Source: Acidobacteriota bacterium
GTDB taxonomy: Bacteria; Acidobacteriota; Terriglobia; Acidiferrales; UBA7541
Direction: 5' to 3'
Assembly: GCA_013289585.1 (NCBI GenBank)
Contig: JABCZR010000011.1
Coordinates: 99,859-163,858 of the forward strand
DNA: 64,000 nt
Both the position numbers and the translations under genes were made by a program. Shown piece after piece: positions 1 to 7,735 of the stretch (positions within the stretch are counted from its first letter, which is position 1; each line of letters opens with the position of its first letter). The notes under the pieces were generated by a model. It did no database searches. It had not been told where the DNA came from and was given only the letters and a program-made list of their open reading frames with translations.

Positions 1-1272
1 AAATTTCGCCAGGTATCGCGCAATGGCTCCGGAGCCACCCGGCTCGCGGGTTGTCAGGATGTCCAGCATCACGCCGTGCGGAAAATGCAGCTCGAACTCT
101 TCCGCATCCTGGTCAGGAGGGACTTCGGACATCCGCGGCGATCCGTTCGCTGCATGAATTAGTTCGAAGCTTTCGCGTGGAACCGCGAGGCCCACCGTCA
201 CGACTGGATTTGGCCCGAGCAGTAGCGCCGAAAGTTCGTTGTCTTCCCACCAGGCGGAGACAATGCCGTCCGCCGGCGCGCGCCCCACGCGATAAATTTC
301 TTCCGCCCCCGCGCGCCTTTCAGCCGGATTGGAAGACGCCAGGGCTTCAATCGCCGAGATTTTATTCCTCGCCGGGATCAGCAGCGACGCAAGCAGCGCG
401 ATCAGCAGCACGCCTCCAACAACTCCCAGAGAAATACTCACGGGAATATGGATCCACGGTTCGCCAATCATTTTTCCGCCAATGAATACCAGCACGAAAG
501 CCAGCCCCTCGTCGAGATACTGCAAGCGGTCGATGACTCCCGCCAGCAGGAAATAGAGCGCGCGTAGCCCGAGAATGGCTAAAACGTTCGAGGTATACAC
601 GATAAAAGGATCGCGCGTAATGCCGAACACCGCCGGAATGGAATCCACCGCCAGCGTCACATCGGTGATTTCCACGACCAGCAGCACCAGAAACAAGGGC
701 GTGGCGCACAGCTTGCCCGCATGGCGCACAAAAAATTTCTCGCCCTGGTAATCCTGCGTCACCCGAAGATGCTTGCGCGCAAAGCGGAAGAGTTTGTTCT
801 GGTCCGGGTGTACTTCCAGCTTCCTGGCGAACAACATGCGCAGCCCGGCATAGATCAGAAACGCTCCCAGGAGATACAAAACCCAGGAAAAGTGTTCGAT
901 CAGCTCCGCACCCAGGGCAATCATCACGCCCCGCATGATCAGCGCCCCGAGTATGCCCCACTCCAGCAAGCGATGCTGCACGCGATCGTCCACCGCAAAC
1001 GCGCGAAAGATCACCAGGAAGAGAAACAGGTTGTCGACGCTCAGCGCTTTTTCGATCAGATAGCCGGTGAAGTATTCGAGCGCGGGTTGCTGGCCGTAGA
1101 AACGCAGGACTCCTAATCCGAACAGCACGGAGACGCCGATCCACCCGGCGCTGGCAAGCGCGGCTTCGCGCACGCTGATCCGGTGAGCGCGCCGGTGAAA
1201 CACGCGTAGGTCGAGCACTATCGCGGCGAGAATGAAGAGATTAAAGACGATCCAGAGAAACGGCGTGCCCAT
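1..1272 (-). CDS. TerC-family integral membrane protein with C-terminal VOC-like extension (3' end outside window)
   Basis: The reading frame starts at the ATG at 1272 (MGTPFLWIVFN) and runs without a stop to position 1, so at least 424 residues are present and the C-terminus is missing. Residues about 1-305 are a typical TerC protein: many membrane helices, the acidic motif LSVDNLF near residue 80 and LAVDSIPAVFGIT further on, which in this family are thought to form a metal-binding or transport site. After the last helix (LLIALLASLLIPARNK) a soluble segment of more than 100 residues follows, containing HFPHGVMLDILTTREP and SGAIARYLAKF. These resemble the middle of glyoxalase/methylmalonyl-CoA epimerase (VOC) domains. 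TerC proteins usually end near 300-330 residues, so the extension is odd. The gene lies 18 bp after the stop of the secreted protein upstream and is probably co-transcribed. TerC part sure, VOC part inferred. Confidence 0.85.
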   Translation of the reverse strand, partial: MGTPFLWIVFNLFILAAIVLDLRVFHRRAHRISVREAALASAGWIGVSVLFGLGVLRFYGQQPALEYFTGYLIEKALSVDNLFLFLVIFRAFAVDDRVQHRLLEWGILGALIMRGVMIALGAELIEHFSWVLYLLGAFLIYAGLRMLFARKLEVHPDQNKLFRFARKHLRVTQDYQGEKFFVRHAGKLCATPLFLVLLVVEITDVTLAVDSIPAVFGITRDPFIVYTSNVLAILGLRALYFLLAGVIDRLQYLDEGLAFVLVFIGGKMIGEPWIHIPVSISLGVVGGVLLIALLASLLIPARNKISAIEALASSNPAERRAGAEEIYRVGRAPADGIVSAWWEDNELSALLLGPNPVVTVGLAVPRESFELIHAANGSPRMSEVPPDQDAEEFELHFPHGVMLDILTTREPGGSGAIARYLAKF

Positions 1273-1290
1273 GGCGAAAGCGCGGGAGCG

Positions 1291-2145
1291 CTAGGGCTTT
1301 TCCCCGTGCGCGTCGATGGCGTTGAGATTCGTCAATTCCACGCGTACCGACTGCCCCGCCTGAATCAGGATCGGAACGTCCCAGCGCAGACGCATGTCGC
1401 CCGAGGCGGCATTCAAATTGAGTGTGCTGATCCAGTAGCTGCCCGGCACGAGTCCGGAGATCGACGCATGGCCCTCCAGGTCGGTGTCCGCCTTGGCGAC
1501 CATGAATTTGATTTGCGCCGTGTCCGGCGCGGTGCGTTGAATGCGCTTGTGCTGCTGGCTTTCCAGCGCGGCCCACTTTTTCTGTGGATTCACGGCGTCC
1601 AGCTCCAATTCCATGCCTGCAATGGTTTGCGGGTGCGTCTGAACGAATTTTTTCAGCGCAGCTATGTATTCCTCTTTGTGCTTTTCGTACTTATCGGGAT
1701 GCTCGGCCTTTTCCGCATCATTGTACTTCGGCTTCGGAAACCCATCGGTAACGCCGCCGCTGTTGGATCGCTCGTAAGCTGCCTTGAATTCCGGAACGTG
1801 CATCACGTCGTCCGGAGTGATCGCTTTATCGACATCCGGCATCGTCAGGTCCAGGATCTCGTGTTCCTTCAGCCAGGCCTTCAGCTCGGGAGATACCTTC
1901 AGCGTGTCAATGAACTCATCGCGCGGAGGAATCGGATCTTTGTCTTCCATTTCCTTGACGATTTCCGTGTAGCTCTTGGTCAGGATATAAAACGTGAACT
2001 CGCGCACGGGCTCCGACCGCGCCCCCGTCGGCGTAACCCGCGCCAGGAAATCGAGCCTGCCGGTCGTCGATTGCGCCCGCGAACCGCTTGCAAAACAAAA
2101 CGCGCACAGCGCCAGGGAAAGGGCGAAAAGAGCTGTTTTTCTCAT
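1291..2145 (-). CDS. secreted protein with C-terminal beta-sandwich-like region, unknown function
   Basis: A 284-residue protein with a clear signal peptide (MRKTALFALSLALCAFCFASGSRAQ). The middle is charged and helical (KYNDAEKAEHPDKYEKHKEEY). The last 60 residues (DLEGHASISGLVPGSYWIST and onward) resemble a carboxypeptidase-regulatory-like or Cna-B-type beta sandwich, where the phrase GLVPGSYWI is typical. It is transcribed toward the TerC gene with only an 18-bp gap, so the two probably form an operon. I do not recognise a specific family and propose only an exported structural or binding protein. Confidence 0.75.
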   Translation of the reverse strand: MRKTALFALSLALCAFCFASGSRAQSTTGRLDFLARVTPTGARSEPVREFTFYILTKSYTEIVKEMEDKDPIPPRDEFIDTLKVSPELKAWLKEHEILDLTMPDVDKAITPDDVMHVPEFKAAYERSNSGGVTDGFPKPKYNDAEKAEHPDKYEKHKEEYIAALKKFVQTHPQTIAGMELELDAVNPQKKWAALESQQHKRIQRTAPDTAQIKFMVAKADTDLEGHASISGLVPGSYWISTLNLNAASGDMRLRWDVPILIQAGQSVRVELTNLNAIDAHGEKP

Positions 2146-2297
2146 GAAGGAATCCTAGCAGATTGCAGCGCAGCCCCGCGAACCCAGCCGAAGCATGGTG
2201 CGCAAAACGTTCCGCGATAGCTAAGCCGCATGCATCCAGGACGTGTAAGGAAAAGGATACGCGTCAGCCTTGATTGCGCCGTCGCGGCCAGCCGAGA

Positions 2298-2326
2298 TTG
2301 CAGTGCAGACCCCTTGGATTTATACT
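2298..2326 (+). promoter_or_regulatory. candidate sigma70-type promoter for dps
   Basis: TTGCAG (2298-2303) and TATACT (2321-2326) are separated by 17 bp. It faces the dps start about 180 bp downstream, in the gap shared with the divergent secreted-protein gene. The rest of 2146-2505 shows no convincing gene. The long leader could carry regulation, but nothing specific is visible. Confidence 0.45.
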
Positions 2327-2505
2327 TGGCTCCTTCCGAAGCGGGATTCCCCTCTCCTGGCTTCGGACGGGTCCAGAAGAGGGACTCTTTCGCCGGCAAA
2401 ATCACCTCGGCAGGAAACTCGGAAGATTCGCGCCAATCGGTTCTTTGGAGCCGCATCGCTCAGAACATCCCGAGGACCTGCGAAGAAAGCTTAAGGAGAT
2501 TCACA

Positions 2506-3024
2506 ATGCCAAAGAATGGTGCAGCTCAAGCAAAAGCAAAAGAAGCTCCAGCAGCGGCGGCAGGTCTCGGCAGCAAGGCTGTCGCAGAGATCGCCAGTGC
2601 GCTGCGTCCTTTGCTCGCGGACGTCTTCGCGCTCTATCTGAAGACCAAGAATTTCCACTGGCACATGAGCGGACCCAACTTTCGCGACTACCACCTGCTC
2701 CTGGACGAGCACGCCGACCAAATCTTCGCCATGACCGATGATATCGCGGAACGCGCGCTCAAGATCGGCGCAACCACGCTGCATTCCATCAGCGACATTT
2801 CGAAATACCAGACGCTGAAGGACAACAATTCGGAGTTCGTCGCGCCGAAAGACATGCTGGCGGAGCTTTGCGCCGACAACCAGCAACTGACGGCTTCGTT
2901 GCGCGCCACGCACGAACTCTGCGCGCAGCACAACGATGCCGCCACCACCAGCTTGATCGAAGTCTGGATTGATCAGACCGAGCGCCGCACCTGGTTCCTC
3001 GCGGAGATCACCCGCGAGCGGTAG
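2506..3024 (+). CDS. dps: Dps family ferritin-like DNA-protection protein
   Basis: This is a 172-residue protein. The ATG at 2506 is chosen because AAGGAG lies at 2493-2498; the frame is open further upstream but without protein similarity. Dps forms dodecamers that oxidise and store iron with hydrogen peroxide and protect DNA under starvation or oxidative stress. The ferroxidase residues are all visible and happen to share E. coli numbering: H51 (NFHWHMSG), H63, D67 (HLLLDEHAD), D78 and E82. The N-terminus is Lys/Ala-rich, as in Dps proteins that bind DNA through a flexible tail. It is a single gene, with a convergent small membrane protein 10 bp downstream. Confidence 0.95.
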   Translation: MPKNGAAQAKAKEAPAAAAGLGSKAVAEIASALRPLLADVFALYLKTKNFHWHMSGPNFRDYHLLLDEHADQIFAMTDDIAERALKIGATTLHSISDISKYQTLKDNNSEFVAPKDMLAELCADNQQLTASLRATHELCAQHNDAATTSLIEVWIDQTERRTWFLAEITRER

Positions 3025-3034
3025 TTTCTGGCGA

Positions 3035-3274
3035 TCAAGGCCGGGCGAAAAGCAGAAAGAGAGTCATCGCGGCGATGCCCGCAAGGAGTAGGGCCGCAGC
3101 GATGCGCCAGAAAAGACTTGTCGGCGCGGAAGGGATAGGTCCCAACGGCCGTTTTGGCGGGCCTGGCGGGTCGAGCACGCCGATACCGGTGAGTTTGCGA
3201 GGCGGACCGCCGGAGCGCGCGGAGGACGCTGACGCCTCCGGTTCGTGATCATATTCAGCAAATTCGTGCGGCAT
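3035..3274 (-). CDS. small proline-rich membrane protein, unknown
   Basis: This 79-residue protein starts at the ATG at 3274 (MPHEFAEYDHEPE). It has a Pro/Ser-rich N-terminal half and a single C-terminal hydrophobic helix (SLFWRIAAALLLAGIAAMTLFLLFARP), so it is probably tail-anchored. It lies 34 bp downstream of a TonB-family gene on the same strand and may be its operon partner. The frame is open further upstream, but the extra residues overlap the TonB gene and look non-coding. No family recognised. Confidence 0.55.
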   Translation of the reverse strand: MPHEFAEYDHEPEASASSARSGGPPRKLTGIGVLDPPGPPKRPLGPIPSAPTSLFWRIAAALLLAGIAAMTLFLLFARP

Positions 3275-3308
3275 AAAGCTGAATGCTACCCTCGCGCCTA
3301 GCGCGTGT

Positions 3309-4253
3309 CTAGAAGAGCCGGAAAATCGCCTCGATGGTAACCCACGTGGGGACGGCGTGCCGGGCGGCGTCGTATGCCGGCACAAACTTCCACGTTCGAA
3401 TGGTCTGCGCCGCGCGTTCATCCAGCCCCAATCCAATCCCTTTCACGATGCGAACTTGCTCCGCCCGGCCATCTGCGCCCACCAGCACCAGCAGTGTCAC
3501 AGCTCCCTGTAACTTGGCCTCGCGCGCCTCGTCCGTATACTGTGGATCGGGGCAGTATGCGCACTTCGCTTCAGTGCCTCCCGGATGATAAGGCCCTCGG
3601 GGTCCGCCCACCCCGACGCCGTCGCCCGGTGTGTTGCCCATCGAATCTCCGGTTCCATCACCAATCGTGTTTCCTTTTCCGCGGCCGGAGGAACCATTCG
3701 GATCGGGCATCCATGGTAAGCCAATGTTGTCCACCGGAGTAAGCACACGCGCCGCGGATGGGTCAAGAATTGTCGGGGGAATGGGGAGCTCCGGGTGCGG
3801 ATTCTGCGGAAGCGTAGGTTTCACGAGTTGGATCCGAGAGCGCGGGGGAAGATTGCCTTGGTTGGGAGGGAGAAGATCGTGGCCCGATCCGCTACCGGTT
3901 CCTCCGCTCAGATGATTACCCCGAAGGCTTTCTAACAGACGCGTGGGCAGAGGCAGTAAACTCGGAGCCCTTTTACCGGATGGAGGCGGATCGAGTGGCG
4001 GACCGGGTGGGTGAATGGCGACGAACACCAGTGCGCACAGGATCGCCGCGTGAGTGATTACTGATGCGCTCTGCGCGCGTCCATGGCCTTCGGACTTATC
4101 CCATTTTGGCAAATGGATTGGCGCGCCATTTGCCGAAGAAGGAAGAAACGGGCGGCGAGTAAGGAACTGACCGAGATTCTCTCGAACGCGCAAAAACCAC
4201 GAATCACCGGAGAAGTGGAGAGACGCAAAAGAACGCGAAAGTGGATCGCGCAT
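3309..4253 (-). CDS. TonB-family energy-transducer-like protein (paralogue 1)
   Basis: 314 residues. A membrane helix (ASVITHAAILCALVFVAIH, near residues 63-82) is followed by a long Pro/Gly-rich linker and a C-terminal TonB domain (about 220-314) with YTDEAREAKLQGAVTLLVL, VRIVKGIGLGLDERA and the terminal EAIFRLF. TonB proteins couple the inner-membrane proton gradient to outer-membrane receptors. The N-terminal 60 residues before the helix are longer than usual. GGAGG lies 7 bp before the ATG. The next gene upstream is a second TonB-like protein ending in TFRLF, so the two are tandem paralogues. No exbB/exbD is in the window. The partner receptors are unknown. Confidence 0.85.
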   Translation of the reverse strand: MRDPLSRSFASLHFSGDSWFLRVRENLGQFLTRRPFLPSSANGAPIHLPKWDKSEGHGRAQSASVITHAAILCALVFVAIHPPGPPLDPPPSGKRAPSLLPLPTRLLESLRGNHLSGGTGSGSGHDLLPPNQGNLPPRSRIQLVKPTLPQNPHPELPIPPTILDPSAARVLTPVDNIGLPWMPDPNGSSGRGKGNTIGDGTGDSMGNTPGDGVGVGGPRGPYHPGGTEAKCAYCPDPQYTDEAREAKLQGAVTLLVLVGADGRAEQVRIVKGIGLGLDERAAQTIRTWKFVPAYDAARHAVPTWVTIEAIFRLF

Positions 4254-4440
4254 GGGCAGGCCTCCGCGCCCGCCTCAGATTTGGCCTGGTTCCTCGACGA
4301 GGCGTGCAGCGAACGGGAAATGAGAGGCGCAGCGAATTCGAATGGTTGCCCGGAAATTTGAATTAGCGCGGATGCAAGGAAAAAGCCGAGCGTCAGCGAG
4401 CATACGAATATCGATCGAGTTCGAATGGAGCGAGGTTTAC

Positions 4441-5688
4441 TTAGAAAAGACGGAATGTAACTTCAATGGGAACCAGCGTTGGCACTGGCTTTCCGTTCGG
4501 TCCGAGAGCCGGTTTGCAGCGCCAGGTCTTCACCGCAGCAACGGCATTCTCATCGAGGCCCATCCCAACGCCCTTGATAATCCTGATGTTGGTGACCTTG
4601 CCTTCGATGCCGATGACGCCTTCCACGACAACCGCGCCCTGGTATTTCACCTTGCGCGCTTCATCGGAATACTCCGGAGGAGGCTGATAGAAACAGACCG
4701 GAACTCCGACTCCATTGACGCCCGCGCGGAACACTCCGCCGCCGGTCCCGCCGCCCTCGCCGGGGCCCAGACCACCGCCGGAGCCGCTGCCAATACCGCC
4801 AGACTCGCCGGTGCCGATACCGCCGCCACCACCGGGGCCACCCGAATAATTTACAGAAGCCGCCAGCGGGTCTCCCATGTTCGTCAGCGGCGGGTTAGCC
4901 ACCTTCAAATCGGGCGGACCGAGCAGCGAAGGATCCATCGGCAGCTTGGGACTCGGATTCTTGAGCGTTGCTTCCGGCGGCGTGAACTGCGTCCACTTGA
5001 ATTTTGGCGCTCGCCCCTTCGTCGGAGGCAGCACCGACCGATCCCCGCCGCCGCCACCGCCGCCGGCTTTATCCGCGCCTGCAGGCAGCTTCGAAACATA
5101 GGGCGAAATATCCAGTGGCGTGACGTCAATCCCTTTATTCTTCGCCTGCGTGGAAACCGGCAGCACATTCCAGAAAACCGGAATCAGCAGCAACAGGATA
5201 ATCCCGCCATGGAGGCCGATTGCAATCGCCTGGCTCCAGCCGAAGTTTTCATCCTTCGACCAGATGTCTTTTACCTTCACCGGCTTTACTTCGAACGGCA
5301 GCGGCGCCACTTTGGGAGGCGAGAAAAATTCCCTGACGCGCTGCCCGAATCCGCCGAAATTCGCTCCCCAGGCGACCGCGAGCTTGCTGTTGACCGGTCC
5401 TTTGGGCACTGGTGCCGAGCTGAAAAAGTCCTTGAGGTTATCGCCCATCCCGGTGCCAAAAGAAGTTTTTGTGAACGGGGCATCGGCGCGCTCGCGCACC
5501 TTGATCGGACGCTCGACGAAGAACTGCTTCAGGTTGGACCAGAAATTATCGGGTATGAGGATCGCCGGAGCGTCGAATTTCGGCACCGCCGAATCAGGCA
5601 CAGGAATCGCCGGCTCGGAGCCGTTCGCAGACACGTTCCGCTTTGTGATTCCTGGAGGCAGAAGACTGATGAGTTTGCCCGGCACCAT
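4441..5688 (-). CDS. TonB-family protein with long cytosolic N-terminus (paralogue 2)
   Basis: 415 residues. About 155 soluble N-terminal residues precede one membrane helix (AIAIGLHGGIILLLLIPVFW). A Pro/Gly-rich periplasmic spacer with long glycine runs follows, then a C-terminal TonB domain (YSDEARKVKYQGAVVVEG, IRIIKGVGMGLDENA, VTFRLF). The cytosolic N-terminus includes repeated FWSNLKQFF / NLKDFF / RVREFF segments. Similar segments occur in TonB proteins of Acidobacteriota; their role is unknown. The start has GAGG 5 bp upstream. This gene marks the left host flank of the integrated element: the presumed attachment site begins 114 bp upstream of its start, so insertion may have replaced part of its promoter region. 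Confidence 0.87.
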   Translation of the reverse strand: MVPGKLISLLPPGITKRNVSANGSEPAIPVPDSAVPKFDAPAILIPDNFWSNLKQFFVERPIKVRERADAPFTKTSFGTGMGDNLKDFFSSAPVPKGPVNSKLAVAWGANFGGFGQRVREFFSPPKVAPLPFEVKPVKVKDIWSKDENFGWSQAIAIGLHGGIILLLLIPVFWNVLPVSTQAKNKGIDVTPLDISPYVSKLPAGADKAGGGGGGGDRSVLPPTKGRAPKFKWTQFTPPEATLKNPSPKLPMDPSLLGPPDLKVANPPLTNMGDPLAASVNYSGGPGGGGGIGTGESGGIGSGSGGGLGPGEGGGTGGGVFRAGVNGVGVPVCFYQPPPEYSDEARKVKYQGAVVVEGVIGIEGKVTNIRIIKGVGMGLDENAVAAVKTWRCKPALGPNGKPVPTLVPIEVTFRLF

Positions 5689-5801
5689 TTACCTCTAGTT
5701 TAGACGCAGAACCCCTGCGTTCGGTGTACCTAGCCGATAAGATTCGCACCGGGCGGGAAAGGTTGCGCGGCCCCCACGGCTGACACCGGCTCCCATTCAT
5801 T

Positions 5802-5891
5802 GTAACATACGTGAGTCCGATGCTCGTTCAAAAGCCCCGTGTTTACACGGCGTTGCAAACACCGCGCCTCTGCCAATCAGTACGTTTTAGT
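5802..5891 (+). repeat. left end of element: core repeat plus 86-bp repeat copy A (candidate attL)
   Basis: It starts with the 12-bp core shared with the right end. From 5806 it matches a second copy at 6566-6652 over about 86 bp with few differences. It contains the dyad CCGTG-TTTA-CACGG and ends with CCAATCAGTACGTT, which is also found in the 3' end of the integrase gene. These features fit an attachment site with an integrase arm site. Confidence 0.65.
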
Positions 5892-5915
5892 ACGTTAGAT
5901 TGAACAGTGAAAATT

Positions 5916-6089
5916 TCAGCGACTGCCCTTGCGACGCCCTTTGCGAGGCCCTTTGCGTCTGCCAGTCTTGGCTGTTTCAGACCGTGAATTTATTCGCGCG
6001 CGCCCGGAAGAGCGCATCACACTTTCCGGCGTGATCTTCTGGTCCAACTTCGTCTTGTTCTTAATTTCCTCAAGAGGCTGTTCGTTCAT
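5916..6089 (-). CDS. small basic protein of 57 residues
   Basis: The ATG at 6089 is preceded by GGAGGAG with ideal spacing. The protein begins MNEQPLEEIKNKTKLDQ and ends in a dense Arg/Lys/Gly tail (TGRRKGPRKGRRKGSR), so it should bind nucleic acid or the membrane surface non-specifically. No family is recognised. It sits just inside the left end of the element, between repeat copy A and the Rap1a-like gene, and reads toward the attachment site. Such a position is common for small accessory or excision-related proteins, but nothing in the sequence proves that role. The strong ribosome site is the main evidence for it being real. Confidence 0.55.
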   Translation of the reverse strand: MNEQPLEEIKNKTKLDQKITPESVMRSSGRARINSRSETAKTGRRKGPRKGRRKGSR

Positions 6090-6137
6090 CTCGTCTCCTC
6101 CTAACCACTGCGTATACGCGCGTCGCCTGTGTTTGAG

Positions 6138-6491
6138 TCATTGCGCCTTGCACGGAAACGCTTGTCCCATAGCCTTCACAACGAGAATTGCCGCCTGGAG
6201 GTGTCTTTCCTCGGGGTGGTCTTTCAAATACTTTACAACGACGTCCCTGACTTGACCGTTGCTTACATTTTCTGCGACGCACGACCTTCGACGCTCTGGA
6301 AACACAGCGCTGTCCATTCCTTCAACGTCAGTTACTCCGATGATGTAGCCGAGGCAAAACGCGTGCTCCAAATTACCCTTTGACTCGCACGACTCCAAAA
6401 GGTCGTTGCCGGTTGTCGTGGATACCCGCTGACCATGAGCGGAGGCACTGACCAGCAAAAGAAGGAGCGCTGACAAGAGAAATTTCGTCAT
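6138..6491 (-). CDS. Rap1a/Tai-like immunity-type secreted protein
   Basis: 117 residues starting at the ATG at 6491, which places a signal peptide at the very N-terminus (MTKFLLSALLLLLVSASAHGQ). The frame is open nine codons further upstream. The mature part matches the Rap1a/Tai pattern: LLESCE, AFCLGYIIGV, a Cys after the Arg-rich stretch, VSNGQVRDVVVKYLKDHPE, and a final AFPC. In Serratia and Salmonella such proteins neutralise type VI secretion amidase effectors in the periplasm. No effector gene is beside it, so it would be an orphan immunity gene, or a family member with another periplasmic role. It lies between the two copies of the 86-bp repeat, in what looks like a separate small module. 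Confidence 0.75.
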   Translation of the reverse strand: MTKFLLSALLLLLVSASAHGQRVSTTTGNDLLESCESKGNLEHAFCLGYIIGVTDVEGMDSAVFPERRRSCVAENVSNGQVRDVVVKYLKDHPEERHLQAAILVVKAMGQAFPCKAQ

Positions 6492-6565
6492 GGGGTAACC
6501 TCGCGCGAAGGTTATCACGCGCTTAGGCTGTCGGGCTAGCTCGCCTCTTCAACCATTCCCAATCG

Positions 6566-6652
6566 CATACGTGAAGTCCGATGTTCGTTCAAAAGCCCCG
6601 TGTTTACACGGCGTTGCAAACACCATGCCTCTGCCAATCAGTACGTTTCAGT
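6566..6652 (+). repeat. 86-bp repeat copy B (second attL-like site)
   Basis: Near-identical to 5806-5891, including CATACGTG, the CCGTG/CACGG dyad and CCAATCAGTACGTT. Only CATACGTG of the 12-bp core is conserved. Together with copy A it brackets about 760 bp. The rest of 6519-6817 shows no convincing gene. GTATAGGCAAGC at about 6704-6715 repeats a phrase in the origin-like region near 19954. Confidence 0.7.
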
Positions 6653-6817
6653 GCGGTCAACCGGCTCGGTGGTTTGTTGCCGATGGAACGCGCGATCTGA
6701 CGCTGTATAGGCAAGCCGTTCGACGGTGTAGTGATTGGATCTCCCGGGTGGAACGTACGTGTGCAGCAAAGATTGTGCAGTGAAGCTCGGTGTGATTTGG
6801 TAGTCGGCAGTGAAAGG

Positions 6818-7069
6818 TTACGGCAAAACAGCGGCCAGCAAGCTGACCATGCGCCGCTTCAATCTTTCCATTTCAGCTTCCCGCGCCTTTTGCTCTTTCA
6901 GGTCGGGCAGCGGCGGTGTTGTGGCGTGAATCAGCAGGGTCCATTCCTGTTTCATGCTCCTGGCTTGGTCGGCTGCCTCTCCGCTAGCCGTAGGAGATTC
7001 GGCAACCTTTTGGCACAGCACGGCCAGTTGCGTAAGGTCCATGCGTTCCAGTTCTTCTTTCGTGGGCAT
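6818..7069 (-). CDS. small helical protein, unknown (83 aa)
   Basis: The 83-residue protein MPTKEELERMDLTQL... is predicted largely helical, with a charged C-terminal stretch (LKEQKAREAEMERLKRRMV) that could form a coiled coil. It is the last of three consecutive small genes on this strand inside the element. No family is recognised. The ribosome site is weak. It is supported mainly by its ordinary protein-like composition and position. Confidence 0.5.
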   Translation of the reverse strand: MPTKEELERMDLTQLAVLCQKVAESPTASGEAADQARSMKQEWTLLIHATTPPLPDLKEQKAREAEMERLKRRMVSLLAAVLP

Positions 7070-7117
7070 AGCTAGCGCCGTCCGCTGCGACGAGTCGGTT
7101 GTTCGTCCATCGCATTC

Positions 7118-7306
7118 CTACGATTTCGGTAGAGCAGAGAAGACGACAACAAAGTGATTCGGTGCTGTCGGTATTGGGGCGTGGATAACAGCCTTCACTC
7201 GGTGCGCAGCCGACAGGTCGCCGACATTCGGTAGCAAACCCCAACTTGGCGGCAATCGTTCGCCATTTTCCAGTTCGTAAGTCAGGAACTTTATCTCTTT
7301 TGTCAT
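7118..7306 (-). CDS. small protein, unknown (62 aa)
   Basis: 62 residues (MTKEIKFLTYELENGERLPP...). A perfect GGAGGA lies five bases before the ATG, inside a cis element that is repeated upstream of the next gene (7599-7621). Composition is that of a small globular protein. Family unknown. The shared upstream element suggests it is expressed with the same timing as the 83-residue protein at 7337-7588. Confidence 0.6.
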   Translation of the reverse strand: MTKEIKFLTYELENGERLPPSWGLLPNVGDLSAAHRVKAVIHAPIPTAPNHFVVVFSALPKS

Positions 7307-7316
7307 CGCGCTCCTC

Positions 7317-7340
7317 CTGAGCGCCCATTATTACGCTCAG
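7317..7340 (-). promoter_or_regulatory. repeated inverted-repeat element with -10-like core, copy 1
   Basis: CTGAGCG and CGCTCAG arms flank a 10-bp AT-rich loop. Read toward the gene it is CTGAGCG, TAATAATGGG, CGCTCAG, followed by GGAGGA and the ATG of the 62-residue gene. A second copy precedes the neighbouring gene. It resembles an operator built over a -10 box and the ribosome site. Confidence 0.55.
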
Positions 7341-7588
7341 GAACGTGCCGCTGTTTTGGTCGATTCCGAGGCTTTCTTCGCATCGTTGAATTGCTGTTCG
7401 AAGTCGGCAGTTCTCGTTCCCCTGTTCGCTGGCCGGTTCTCGTCCTCAACATGATTTAGAGCTTTGCCCACGGCCATCTTCCAGCGTTCGTCCATCGACC
7501 CCGCCTTGGTGTCCTTGAAAACCCCACCAGCGACAAAAGCGATGTACAAATCTTTCGCCGTGTACTTCACATCGTTTGCTTCCGCCAT
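7337..7588 (-). CDS. small protein, unknown (83 aa)
   Basis: The ATG at 7588 is preferred over the GTG one codon upstream because GGAGGA then sits at five-base spacing, exactly as for the next gene. It begins MAEANDVKYTAKDLYIAFVAGG and ends in an Ala/Ser/Lys-rich tail. No family is recognised. It is the first of three small genes in a row, and its upstream region carries copy 2 of the inverted-repeat element. Its last bases run into copy 1. Confidence 0.6.
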   Translation of the reverse strand: MAEANDVKYTAKDLYIAFVAGGVFKDTKAGSMDERWKMAVGKALNHVEDENRPANRGTRTADFEQQFNDAKKASESTKTAARS

Positions 7589-7598
7589 CACGTTCCTC

Positions 7599-7621
7599 CT
7601 GAGCGCCCATTATACGCTCAG
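7599..7621 (-). promoter_or_regulatory. repeated inverted-repeat element with TATAAT core, copy 2
   Basis: Arms CTGAGCG and CGCTCAG flank TATAATGGG when read toward the 83-residue gene, with GGAGGA and ATG following. It is almost identical to copy 1. The TATAAT is a perfect -10 box. No good -35 is visible, which may mean an activator or a phage-type polymerase partner is used. Confidence 0.55.
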
Positions 7622-7735
7622 GCGTCTACTGATGTGCCGGTCCGCACGGCCCAGTACGCCCCGGCCACCGTCAGTACGACAAACCTCTTGTCCGACCGAT
7701 GAGAACTTGAAGAAGGTTCCCGGCAGGAGGAAGTC

